DNA from: Chryseobacterium sp.
GTDB taxonomy: Bacteria; Bacteroidota; Bacteroidia; Flavobacteriales; Weeksellaceae
Assembly: GCA_031286615.1 (NCBI GenBank)
Contig: JAITUA010000013.1
Location: forward strand, 1-64,000
Reading direction: 5' to 3'
Length of the DNA: 64,000 bases
In this document: one piece after another, positions 36,207 through 43,990 of the stretch
Position numbering within the stretch: the stretch's first letter is position 1
Layout: the number at the start of each line of letters is the position of its first letter
The notes under the pieces: generated by a model
Database searches by the model: none
What the model was told of the DNA's origin: nothing
The model's input: only the letters and a program-made list of their open reading frames with translations
Program-made: the position numbers and the translations under genes

Positions 36207-36501
36207 AATCTATTGGCTGGTCATTCCTCCATCAAAAAGGAGAAAATGCATTTTCAGAACCAGCTGCTCCAGACACGTCTATGAAAAAACAATACACAAT
36301 GGATTTATTTCAGGATTAAAAGCTTTCAAATATCGTTTTCAAAACTGCAGATCCGGAGCTTATATCATAGAAAATCCTTACGGAGAAATTCAAATCATTT
36401 TACCTAATCAACAAATTCTTAATGAAACAGAAGTTTCAGAGAGATTTATTAAAAATAAAAATAGTAATCATGGGAAAATTCGTAATCACTCAAAGAGTTA
36501 A
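36178..36501 (+). CDS. YidD-like membrane protein insertion factor
   Basis: I start it at the ATG at 36178, giving 107 residues; an upstream TTG-type extension is unlikely. A short hydrophobic N-terminus (LLILLIKIYWLVIPP) precedes CIFRTSCSRHVYEKTIHNG ... GLKAFKYRFQNCRSG. This Cys spacing (CxxxxSCSxxV ... G...GLxxxxxRxxxC) matches YidD, a small peripheral inner-membrane protein that helps YidC/Sec insertion. Normally yidD lies beside rnpA and yidC, so this copy in a stress-type operon is likely a specialised paralogue. It overlaps both neighbours by about 30 bp, a sign of tight coupling. Confidence 0.65.
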   Translation: MKNLLILLIKIYWLVIPPSKRRKCIFRTSCSRHVYEKTIHNGFISGLKAFKYRFQNCRSGAYIIENPYGEIQIILPNQQILNETEVSERFIKNKNSNHGKIRNHSKS

Positions 36502-36808
36502 CAAAGAGTATCAGTTCAATCTGAAAGCCGGAAACGGAGAAATTATTTTAACCAGTGAAGGATATGTCCAAAAGGCATCTTGTAAAAAAGGAATCGAATC
36601 CGTAAAAGTTAATTCTCAGGATCTTTCAAGATACGACAGGAGAGTTACAAAAAACGGAAAAGACTATTTCGTGTTAAAAGCAAAAAATGGTGAAATTATC
36701 GGAAACAGCCAAATGTACAGCACAAAATCCGGAATGGAAAATGGTATCGCTTCCGTAAAATCAAATGCTCCGACAGCAGAAATCATTGATGAAACTTTAA
36801 AAAATTAA
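36470..36808 (+). CDS. YegP-like protein with two DUF1508 repeats
   Basis: Starts at the ATG at 36470 (MGKFVITQR), giving 112 residues. A longer frame upstream runs out of phase through the end of the previous gene. Two DUF1508 repeats are visible: FNLKAGNGEIILTSEGY ... GIESVKVNS and FVLKAKNGEIIGNSQMY ... GIASVKSNA. The fold is a small beta-sheet dimer; E. coli YegP belongs to this family and is of unknown role. The conserved (F)xLKAxNGEII motif is intact in both halves. Operon context is stress- or envelope-related. Confidence 0.85.
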   Translation: MGKFVITQRVNKEYQFNLKAGNGEIILTSEGYVQKASCKKGIESVKVNSQDLSRYDRRVTKNGKDYFVLKAKNGEIIGNSQMYSTKSGMENGIASVKSNAPTAEIIDETLKN

Positions 36809-36813
36809 AAACC

Positions 36814-37884
36814 ATGGATCTTAAAATAAAACTTGAGCAACTGCATCAAAAAATAATAGGCCTTAAAGACCAGATCGGAACAGAAGAAGCTACAAAAAAT
36901 GCCTTTGTAATGCCTTTCATTCAAATTCTGGGCTATGATATTTTCAATCCTACAGAAGTAGTTCCGGAGCATGTTTGTGATATCGGAACAAAAAAAGGGG
37001 AAAAAGTGGATTATGTGATCAAAAATAATGATGAACCCATCTTCATTATTGAATGTAAACACTGGAAAGAAAGTGCCGATGCTCATAATTCGCAGCTTCA
37101 CAGGTATTATCATGTTTCTAAAACGAGATTCGGAGTTTTGACCAATGGGATTGTGTACAACTTCTACACAGATCTTGAAAAACCGAATATTATGGATGAA
37201 AAACCATTCTTCACCATTAATATTGAGGATCTGAAAGATAGTTCTATTAAAATTCTGGAAAGTTTTACCAAGAAAGATTATAACCTGGAAAGCATCCTCG
37301 ATTCTGCAGAAGCGCTAAAATACATCAAAGCCATCAGAAAGGAATTCGAAAAAGAAATCGAAAACCCGTCTGACGAACTGGTAAAACTTCTGGTGGGCCG
37401 CTTCTTTGAAAAGCCTTTAACAGCCAACAGAATGGTTTCCTTCAAAGAATATGCTAAAAAAGCATTGACTACTTCTATTAATGAGTCGATCAGCTTCCGG
37501 TTAAAATCCGCTTTGAGCATCAATGAACAGATAGAAAAAAACGAAGACGATGTGAAATCATCACAGCCCATCGATCAAAATAATGATTCTAAAATTGTAA
37601 CTACGGACGAAGAGCTCGAAGGTTTTCAAATTGTAAAAGCTATTCTGAGGGAGAAAATTCCATCTTCAAGAATTGCTTACAGAGATACTCTTTCCTATTT
37701 CGGGGTGTTGTTGGATGATAACAACAGAAAGCCACTTTGCAGATTGCATTTTAATACAACGAATAAATATCTGGAAACTTTTCACAACGGAAAAGAAGCA
37801 GGAGAAAAGATGTTATTAAATACACTGGATGAGATCTACAATTATAGAAATCAGCTTCATCTGACGCTGGAAAATTATGTATAA
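36814..37884 (+). CDS. Stand-alone HSDR_N nuclease-domain protein
   Basis: A 356-residue protein. The N-terminal 160 residues match the HSDR_N domain, the nuclease part of type I restriction subunits: VDYVIKNNDEPIFIIECKHW supplies the D ... ExK catalytic triad of the PD-(D/E)xK fold, with upstream EEATKNAFVMPFIQILGYDIF. No helicase motifs follow, and no methylase or specificity gene is near, so this is not a restriction system. The C-terminal third (residues about 255-356) looks like a second small domain (FQIVKAILREKIPSSRIAYRDTLSYFGVLL ... PLCRLHF), also common in this family. Role inferred: nucleic acid binding or cleavage, within the island. Confidence 0.75.
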   Translation: MDLKIKLEQLHQKIIGLKDQIGTEEATKNAFVMPFIQILGYDIFNPTEVVPEHVCDIGTKKGEKVDYVIKNNDEPIFIIECKHWKESADAHNSQLHRYYHVSKTRFGVLTNGIVYNFYTDLEKPNIMDEKPFFTINIEDLKDSSIKILESFTKKDYNLESILDSAEALKYIKAIRKEFEKEIENPSDELVKLLVGRFFEKPLTANRMVSFKEYAKKALTTSINESISFRLKSALSINEQIEKNEDDVKSSQPIDQNNDSKIVTTDEELEGFQIVKAILREKIPSSRIAYRDTLSYFGVLLDDNNRKPLCRLHFNTTNKYLETFHNGKEAGEKMLLNTLDEIYNYRNQLHLTLENYV

Positions 37885-37895
37885 AATTAATAGCC

Positions 37896-39167
37896 ATGAA
37901 AACTTTTTTAATCATTCTGAAAATTGTACGATGGATACTCGGTGTTGCATTCCTCCTCACTTCGTTGGGCTTATTAATAGAACAAAGTTTTGGAGCATCA
38001 GCAATACTGATACTATTGACAATTTTCCTGGTCCCGTTAACAGGTGATTATATTGTAAGTAAAATAATAAAGCTCAACCTTGCCGGAAACCATAAAGTCC
38101 TACAATCAATAAACTATTCTGAGCTTCATACTATTTTACCCATCTATCAGCAAAATGTATTGAATCATAAAAAAGCATTAAGTGATAAACAAAAAATAAA
38201 ATTTGGAAGAAAAATTTATTATAATACATTATGTACTGCAATTGCAGATTTTGATCTCAGCCAGAGTGAAATAGTTAAACTCAACGAGATCAAAATATAT
38301 TTCAACTTATCTGATCAGCAAGTACTCTCAGAAAAAAATAGGATCTCAGAAAAAACGGTAAAAAATCTGGTTCAGAAATGTTATGAAGATCGTTTATTGA
38401 CTGATTTAGAAAGTAAACAAATCACAAACATTGCTATCTTTCTTCAATTTCCATTAAATAAAGCTGAAGAGATCAAAAATAAAATTGCTTTTTCATTATT
38501 TAACACAATACTTGAAGAAAAGATATCGGATAATCGTCTTTCTCCAGTAAAAGAAACAGAGTTGAAACAGGCAACCAGAAATCTGAAAATTGACCATCAA
38601 AGCATTAAAGTATTTCTTTCTGACCGAAAAATTAAAAGTTTACAGCATGCCAAGTTATTATGGAATCTTGACCATGGTATTTTTCCGGTTATTCACAATC
38701 CTTCCATAACGTTAGCAAGAGATGAACAATGCTATTTAAACGTTAATGCAACCCTTATTGAAAACAAGCTGGTTCATGCAGGATATTCACGCACAAGTAC
38801 TGGAGTTTCTTTCAGAGTTATGAAAGGAGTAAATGCCAGAATTGGCGGCGGAAGATACCGCCCTGTAAAAGAAAATATAAGAGAGATTCATCCCGGAACT
38901 CTATATCTTACCAACTCAAGAATTGTTTTCAATGCCGGAAGGAAAAGCTTCCAAATTCCTTTCTATAAATTGATTTCACACAACGCAAGAGGAGGAAGTC
39001 TTGAATTAATAATCCAAAATAAAAGCTATTCACTGCGTGTAAATTATAAAGAAGCTGAAATATTTACACTTGCATTATCAAGTTCTCTCCGACAGTATAA
39101 AAATGCCAATGATCATCTAAAAATACAGGCGATGAGAGAAATCTCCATGAATGAAAATTTCATCTGA
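37896..39167 (+). CDS. Two-TM protein with TerB-like repeats and PH-like end
   Basis: A 423-residue protein. Two membrane segments at about residues 4-28 and 33-50 form an N-terminal hairpin. The cytoplasmic part has repeated helical units of TerB flavour (AIADFDLSQSEIVKLNEIKIYFNLS; DRLLTDLESKQITNIAIFLQ; KISDNRLSPVKETELKQATRNLKI). These look like acidic helix-loop-helix turns, as in TerB, where Asp residues bind metal. The last 120 residues read GTLYLTNSRIVFNAGRK-SFQIPFYKLIS, a bacterial PH/GRAM-like fold. I do not know an exact family name. The architecture suits a membrane scaffold. Confidence 0.5.
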   Translation: MKTFLIILKIVRWILGVAFLLTSLGLLIEQSFGASAILILLTIFLVPLTGDYIVSKIIKLNLAGNHKVLQSINYSELHTILPIYQQNVLNHKKALSDKQKIKFGRKIYYNTLCTAIADFDLSQSEIVKLNEIKIYFNLSDQQVLSEKNRISEKTVKNLVQKCYEDRLLTDLESKQITNIAIFLQFPLNKAEEIKNKIAFSLFNTILEEKISDNRLSPVKETELKQATRNLKIDHQSIKVFLSDRKIKSLQHAKLLWNLDHGIFPVIHNPSITLARDEQCYLNVNATLIENKLVHAGYSRTSTGVSFRVMKGVNARIGGGRYRPVKENIREIHPGTLYLTNSRIVFNAGRKSFQIPFYKLISHNARGGSLELIIQNKSYSLRVNYKEAEIFTLALSSSLRQYKNANDHLKIQAMREISMNENFI

Positions 39168-39200
39168 ATACAAAATCAATTAACTATTAATATTCAAGAT

Positions 39201-39725
39201 ATGAAAAAACTAATCCCGTTCATCATACTTACCTTCAGTATATTTATCTTAAATTCCTGTTTTAAAGCCAATGACAACGTAGGACATGGTGGAAGATGTA
39301 CAGGTTCCGCGTATTGTACAGCTTGCTCAAATTGCTCAGGGTGCGGACACTGCAACAGCGGTGGATCCTGTGGTGTTTGCCGTGGAGACTCCTCCGGAAG
39401 AACTTCATCGTCGGGAAAATCTACCAAAAGTAAATCTAAGAAACATCGATCTCCTGATTCTTATAAGTATTCAAAAAATACGCCCAGTAAGCCACCAAAA
39501 GTATTTATTGACAAAGTTAATGTCAATATTAATTCCAATAATAGAAATATTGCAGAAATTAAAACCATAAATATTTTTGAAAAGCCCACATCTAAATCCA
39601 AAATAATAGCAATAGTCCCTAAAGATACTAAACTGATAAAGTTGTCAACAGAAGGATCTTGGTACAAAGTACAGGTTAAATCAAGTGGAAAAGAAGGTTA
39701 TGTTTTTAAAAACGATCTAAAATAA
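39201..39725 (+). CDS. Lipoprotein with Cys/Gly cluster and SH3 domain
   Basis: A 174-residue lipoprotein. The lipobox is ILNSC with Cys20. Residues about 30-60 form an unusual Cys/Gly/Ser-rich cluster with nine Cys (CTACSNCSGC, CNSGGSCGVC), followed by a Ser/Lys-rich linker and a C-terminal bacterial SH3 domain (TINIFEKPTSKSKIIAIVPKDTKLIKLSTEGSWYKVQ). The Cys cluster could bind metal or form disulfides; the SH3 domain likely binds peptidoglycan or a partner. Such proteins exist in related species, but I know of no function. Confidence 0.65.
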   Translation: MKKLIPFIILTFSIFILNSCFKANDNVGHGGRCTGSAYCTACSNCSGCGHCNSGGSCGVCRGDSSGRTSSSGKSTKSKSKKHRSPDSYKYSKNTPSKPPKVFIDKVNVNINSNNRNIAEIKTINIFEKPTSKSKIIAIVPKDTKLIKLSTEGSWYKVQVKSSGKEGYVFKNDLK

Positions 39726-39733
39726 TCAAAAAA

Positions 39734-40135
39734 ATGAAACCATTTCTCACCTTCTGTGCGTTATGTTGTTTTGCTGGTATTTTCAAACTTCCTATAGAAT
39801 ATTATACTTTTCTTAGAATTATTATTTCCATTGGAGCTTTATTGGTTTTATACAATACGCTGAGCTCTAAACAACATTATTTCAGTATACTATTTCTAAT
39901 CATTCTCATTCTTTTCAATCCCGTTTTTCCTTTTTATTTATATAGGAAAAGCATTTGGATCCCGATTGATATCATCACAGGAATTTTATTTCTGCTGATC
40001 AACTTCTTAGAAAGAAAAGAACAAAAAAAGGAAGAAGAAGTTCCTGAAGAAACCACGAAGCAATCTGCTCCCATCCACCAAAGAACTGTTTCAAGAGACA
40101 GAATCATTAATCCTAAAAAACCAAAAGAAGAATAA
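39734..40135 (+). CDS. DUF6804-like small membrane protein
   Basis: A 133-residue protein with three or four membrane segments (about residues 5-20, 22-42, 50-68 and 76-92), including LFNPVFPFYLYRKSIWIPIDIITGILFLL, a segment I associate with the DUF6804 family of small Bacteroidota membrane proteins. A charged Lys/Glu-rich tail follows. Function unknown. It lies 8 bp after the SH3 lipoprotein gene and 5 bp before the TerB-like gene, within the operon. Confidence 0.6.
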   Translation: MKPFLTFCALCCFAGIFKLPIEYYTFLRIIISIGALLVLYNTLSSKQHYFSILFLIILILFNPVFPFYLYRKSIWIPIDIITGILFLLINFLERKEQKKEEEVPEETTKQSAPIHQRTVSRDRIINPKKPKEE

Positions 40136-40140
40136 CCATT

Positions 40141-40548
40141 ATGGAGAACAATCAAATAACTGAAAATCTCAAAGCTCATTTTTTACGACTGTATCAAATG
40201 GCTATCTGTGATGATGATTTCAGTGCACTAGAATTAAAAATGCTCTACAAATGTGCAGAAGAAAGGGGAATTCCATCCAAAAATTTAGATGAAATCCTTT
40301 TAAATCCAATCAATTTAAAATCATTGGTACCACAGACTATTGAGGAGAAAGTAGATTATTTATATGATCTCACCGTAATGATCTGGGCAGATGGAATTGT
40401 TTCTCCAAACGAATATATTGCCATGCAAAAATACGTTCTGATGTTTGGTTTTGTAGAAGAAAATGCACCTTCCATTGTAGATTATCTTATTGAAGCCGTG
40501 AAAATCGGAAAGAATAAAAGCGAAATTTTATATGAATTAAAAAACTAA
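40141..40548 (+). CDS. TerB-like protein
   Basis: A 135-residue all-helical soluble protein. AICDDDFSALELKMLYKCAEERGIP and VMIWADGIVSPNEYIAMQKYVLMFGF are two matching units with an acidic turn (DDDFS and ADGIV) followed by E, the pattern of TerB domains, which bind divalent metal and link to membrane complexes and vWA proteins in Ter stress systems. The name is inferred from pattern, not from a search. Two genes downstream encodes a vWA-like lipoprotein, the classical partner type. Confidence 0.65.
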   Translation: MENNQITENLKAHFLRLYQMAICDDDFSALELKMLYKCAEERGIPSKNLDEILLNPINLKSLVPQTIEEKVDYLYDLTVMIWADGIVSPNEYIAMQKYVLMFGFVEENAPSIVDYLIEAVKIGKNKSEILYELKN

Positions 40549-40554
40549 CTCATC

Positions 40555-41895
40555 ATGGATACCACCAATATAAAAAATTTATTTAAACTCAAATCCGTTC
40601 CGATAGAAACTCAACAGGACACTCTCCCTAAAAACGATATCATTCCAGGTGATGAATCTCTCGAAGAAACCCGAAAAAGGACCTATCATGAATCAGGTTA
40701 CAGAGACAGCTCACGAACTAACGGAAACCACTCTACTCTATCCATCTGCCTGGATGCTGTCTATTCGAAATTTCAGAACGAAGAAAAGGAAATGGTCGAA
40801 AAACAGAAAAATCTGAAAGAATCCTACGTCAACGAACAAAAAAACAGAGAAACTGAAATTAAGGCGCTGACAGTATCACAGGAAACCAAAGAAGAACAAT
40901 TAAAAAATAAAAACGCAGAAGTAGAAAACCATCAGCATACAATTGAAAATTTAAAAGCTGAAATCCTTGATCTACCCAGAAACCCGGAAAAGCACAATAT
41001 AAAAGCAACAAGAGGAGCTTCTGCAAAATTCTGGATCGGGCTTTTTCTTTTGATTCCCATCACTTTATATTTAGGAACATTTTATATCTCAACTTCTTAT
41101 TCAGCTTTTTTCAAAAGTTTTGATGCAAAAAGTACAATTATCCAAAGTGTTTTAGATGCACAGGCTTTCAGTAAAGCGTGGAACGAAGGTGTTATTGAAG
41201 GAGCTTTTGTTACCTTGATTCCGTTTGTATTTCTCGGTTTGGGCTATTTGATTCACATGTTTTGGGAGAATAAAACAAGAGCCAATTATATCAAGTTGGG
41301 ATTATTGTTTATCGTAACATTTATTTTCGACTGTATTTTAGCCTATGAAATTGAATCAAAATTGTATGAACTAAACAAAACTTTTGAATCACCTCCATTT
41401 GATATTAAAATTGCTTTTACAAAAATTCAGTTTTGGGGAATTATTTTCGCGGGATTCATTGTATACATTATTTGGGGATTGGTTTTTGACTTTGTAATGA
41501 AAGAACACCGTGAAAAAGATAAGATTAAAAATGAACAGGAAATCAGACAGAAGAGAATTGAATTCTTTCAGGAAAAGATCAATGTCCTGAAAAAGGAAAT
41601 TGAAGATATTCTAGCCAATATCGGAAGTACAAAAGAATTAATTATCAAAACGCGAGGCAGAATTGAAGAGCTTCAGAATATTATTGACGGTGTGATTATT
41701 CCCACCAAGGATTACAAACTGTATGCTTCAGAATATGTTCAAGGCTGGATCACTTTTATCGGCGAAAAAATCGCAGTATCAAGAACAGAAAAACAAACGA
41801 TTATTGATGACTGCATTGCCACCTACAATACCAATCTGGAAACTGTGGGAGCTAATTCTGACAATCAAAATTTAGTGTATTTATCATCTTTATAA
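40555..41895 (+). CDS. Four-TM coiled-coil protein
   Basis: A 446-residue protein. After a disordered N-terminus comes a coiled coil (about residues 72-145, rich in Glu/Lys), then membrane segments at about 159-179, 217-236, 245-263 and 290-315, then a second coiled coil (about 318-385) and a short mixed end. Both coils face the cytoplasm if the four segments are correct. I do not recognise a family. The layout is that of a membrane scaffold or channel that assembles through its coils. It sits between the TerB-like and vWA-like genes, 6 and 9 bp away. Confidence 0.6.
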   Translation: MDTTNIKNLFKLKSVPIETQQDTLPKNDIIPGDESLEETRKRTYHESGYRDSSRTNGNHSTLSICLDAVYSKFQNEEKEMVEKQKNLKESYVNEQKNRETEIKALTVSQETKEEQLKNKNAEVENHQHTIENLKAEILDLPRNPEKHNIKATRGASAKFWIGLFLLIPITLYLGTFYISTSYSAFFKSFDAKSTIIQSVLDAQAFSKAWNEGVIEGAFVTLIPFVFLGLGYLIHMFWENKTRANYIKLGLLFIVTFIFDCILAYEIESKLYELNKTFESPPFDIKIAFTKIQFWGIIFAGFIVYIIWGLVFDFVMKEHREKDKIKNEQEIRQKRIEFFQEKINVLKKEIEDILANIGSTKELIIKTRGRIEELQNIIDGVIIPTKDYKLYASEYVQGWITFIGEKIAVSRTEKQTIIDDCIATYNTNLETVGANSDNQNLVYLSSL

Positions 41896-41904
41896 AATAA
41901 AATT

Positions 41905-42798
41905 ATGAAAAAGATATTCTATTTATTATTCATTATTTCTTTGGTCTCTTGTTGCAAAGAACAGCCTCCAATACCGTGTACAAATTGTCCATCAGCCGTT
42001 GATTCTAATAATATTAATCTTAGTATTTTAATTGATTTATCAGACAGAATTGATCCTATAACCAATCCAAATCCCACCATGCAGTATTTTCAGCGGGATG
42101 CAGAATATATCAAAGCCATTGAAAAAGGATTTTTAAATCATATTAAATCAAAAAGAATCATCACATACGATGATCAGATGCAAGTTTTCTTCAATCCGGA
42201 GCCTTCAGATCCGAAAATGAATGAGCTTACAAAAGAACTGAAGGTTTCTTTTAATAAAGATATTCCAAAAAGTTATTTTGATTCTGTTGACAAAAAATAT
42301 TCGGAATTACCTCTAAACATTTATCAATCAGCAATAAAAGATGGCAAATATGTAGGGTCAGATATCTGGGAATTCTTCAAAAACAAAGTGAAAGATTATT
42401 GCATAAAAGATGATCGCAGAAATATCCTTTTCATTTTAACCGATGGCTATATGTATCATGAAAATACTACGTTTGCTGAAAAAAAGGAAAATTCATATAA
42501 AACATCCTATTTAACAACCAAGCTTATAAAATCTAATAACCTGACAACATCTGGTTTTAAAGAGGTCATTGAAAAAAATGGATATGGCTTTGTGAAAGCA
42601 AATGAAGATCTGAGTAATCTGGAGGTCATCGTTTTAGGAATCAATCCCGAAAAAGGAAATCCTTTCGAAGAAGCTGTTATTAAAGAATATTGGGAAAATT
42701 GGTTTAAAGAAATGAAAATTAAAAAGTATCAGATTAAATCTGCTGATCTTCCTACTAATCTGGAGCCCATTATCTTAAAAGTTATTTCGGGAAAATAA
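41905..42798 (+). CDS. vWA-like lipoprotein
   Basis: A 297-residue lipoprotein with lipobox LVSC (Cys16), next to a second Cys. The body looks like a von Willebrand A fold: LSILIDLSDRID gives the first metal-site residues (DxSD) and NILFILTDGYM the late Asp, as in MIDAS sites that hold Mg; in the usual motif the fifth residue is Ser, here Asp, so the site is altered. Short periplasmic vWA lipoproteins of this sort act as adaptor or recruitment proteins. It ends the operon and a bidirectional terminator follows. Confidence 0.6.
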   Translation: MKKIFYLLFIISLVSCCKEQPPIPCTNCPSAVDSNNINLSILIDLSDRIDPITNPNPTMQYFQRDAEYIKAIEKGFLNHIKSKRIITYDDQMQVFFNPEPSDPKMNELTKELKVSFNKDIPKSYFDSVDKKYSELPLNIYQSAIKDGKYVGSDIWEFFKNKVKDYCIKDDRRNILFILTDGYMYHENTTFAEKKENSYKTSYLTTKLIKSNNLTTSGFKEVIEKNGYGFVKANEDLSNLEVIVLGINPEKGNPFEEAVIKEYWENWFKEMKIKKYQIKSADLPTNLEPIILKVISGK

Positions 42799-42826
42799 AA
42801 ACACACTTAACATATTTATCTATTAA

Positions 42827-42854
42827 AAAAGCGAAGATAGATTTCTTCGCTTTT
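42827..42854. terminator. Bidirectional terminator after the ten-gene operon
   Basis: AAAAGCGAAGA (42827-42837) pairs perfectly with TCTTCGCTTTT (42844-42854), with T and A runs on both sides. It lies between the converging vWA-like and GNAT genes. Confidence 0.85.
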
Positions 42855-42856
42855 AT

Positions 42857-43306
42857 TTACTTTCTTATCATTTCCGTATGCGGAATATCATCTTCCAGAT
42901 ATTTCTTGCCAGTATCTCTAAATCCGAATCCACTATAGAATCTTAAAAGATAATCCTGTGCGGATATTTTAATCTCAGAAGTATGAAAACGGTTTTCTAT
43001 TGTTTCTACAGCATATTGTATTAACTGTTTTCCCAGACTTTTACCCCTCGCCTGTTCTGTTGTCAAAACTCTGCCGAAGGAAGTTTCATCATATTTTATT
43101 CCTTTATCAAAAACGCGGCAATAAGCAAGCACCTGTCCAGCTTCTTCAGCCCAGATATGAACCGCTTTCTGGTCATAATTATCCAGATCAGGATAAGGAC
43201 AATTCTGTTCAATAACAAAAACGTCAATGCGTGCTTTCAGTACCGAATACAATTCAGGAACCGTGAACTCATCAAACGTTTTGATTTTCCAGACAATATT
43301 ACTCAT
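42857..43306 (-). CDS. ElaA-type GNAT N-acetyltransferase
   Basis: A 149-residue GNAT protein. LYSVLKARIDVFVIEQNCPYPDLDNYD is the ElaA-like N-terminal motif, GRVLTTEQARGKSLGKQLI is the acetyl-CoA-binding (Q/R)xxGxG/A segment (here ARGKSLG) and FYSGFGFRDTGKKYLEDDIPHTEM the C-terminal substrate part. The substrate is unknown. It overlaps the upstream engB gene by 8 bp, so the two are cotranscribed, a link often seen between housekeeping genes in this group without functional meaning. Confidence 0.9.
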   Translation of the reverse strand: MSNIVWKIKTFDEFTVPELYSVLKARIDVFVIEQNCPYPDLDNYDQKAVHIWAEEAGQVLAYCRVFDKGIKYDETSFGRVLTTEQARGKSLGKQLIQYAVETIENRFHTSEIKISAQDYLLRFYSGFGFRDTGKKYLEDDIPHTEMIRK

Positions 43307-43922
43307 CGAAGCTTATATTATTATTGATTAAAAACTCATTGGTCTTTTGAATAAAATTGAGAATGTTATCTCCCCCCTCTTTCTTTTCTGCTGAGGTAAC
43401 ATACAGCTCAGGAAGATCTTCCCATGTTTTATGAAGCTCAGCTTTATAATCTTCAACGTTTTTAACAGCAACGTTCGGTTTTAATTTGTCAGACTTGGTA
43501 AATACAATAGAAAAAGGTATTCCACTTTCACCACACCATTGAATAAATTCCAGATCAATTTTCTGTGGAGTATGTCTTATATCTACCAATACAAAAAGAT
43601 TGACAAGATTTCTTCTGTTCAGAATATAGTTCGTGATCAGCTTTTCAAAATCCTTTCGCTGAACTTTTGAAACCTTTGCATAACCGTAACCCGGTAAATC
43701 GGTAAGGTACCAGTTTTCATTCACTAAAAAATGATTGATCAGCTGGGTTTTTCCTGGAGTTTGTGATGTCTTAGCCAGGTCTTTATGGTTCATCATTGCG
43801 TTGATCAATGATGACTTTCCTACGTTTGATCTTCCGATAAAAGCATATTCAGGAATATTAGGTTCAGGGCATTCCTGCCATTTTCCGCTGCTCTTTACAA
43901 ACTCTGCTGTCTTGATAATCAT
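43299..43922 (-). CDS. engB: Ribosome-biogenesis GTPase EngB (YihA/YsxC)
   Basis: A 207-residue GTPase. I use the ATG at 43922 (MIIKTAEFVKSS), the usual start of this family, not the frame extending ten codons upstream. G1 is GRSNVGKSSL, G2/G3 lie in TPGKTQ and DLPGYGYAKV, G4 is FTKSDK and G5 is VTSAEKKEG. EngB is needed for 50S subunit maturation. Length matches family norms. Confidence 0.95.
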   Translation of the reverse strand: MIIKTAEFVKSSGKWQECPEPNIPEYAFIGRSNVGKSSLINAMMNHKDLAKTSQTPGKTQLINHFLVNENWYLTDLPGYGYAKVSKVQRKDFEKLITNYILNRRNLVNLFVLVDIRHTPQKIDLEFIQWCGESGIPFSIVFTKSDKLKPNVAVKNVEDYKAELHKTWEDLPELYVTSAEKKEGGDNILNFIQKTNEFLINNNISFDE

Positions 43923-43990
43923 TGTTGAATGTATTTTAGAAAAATAAACCATTAAGAAAAGCTCTTAATGGTCATTTTATGATGTATTTA

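Noticed and set aside
36814-37884. A type I restriction-modification system
   Set aside because: Only the HSDR_N nuclease domain is present; no helicase, HsdM or HsdS near.
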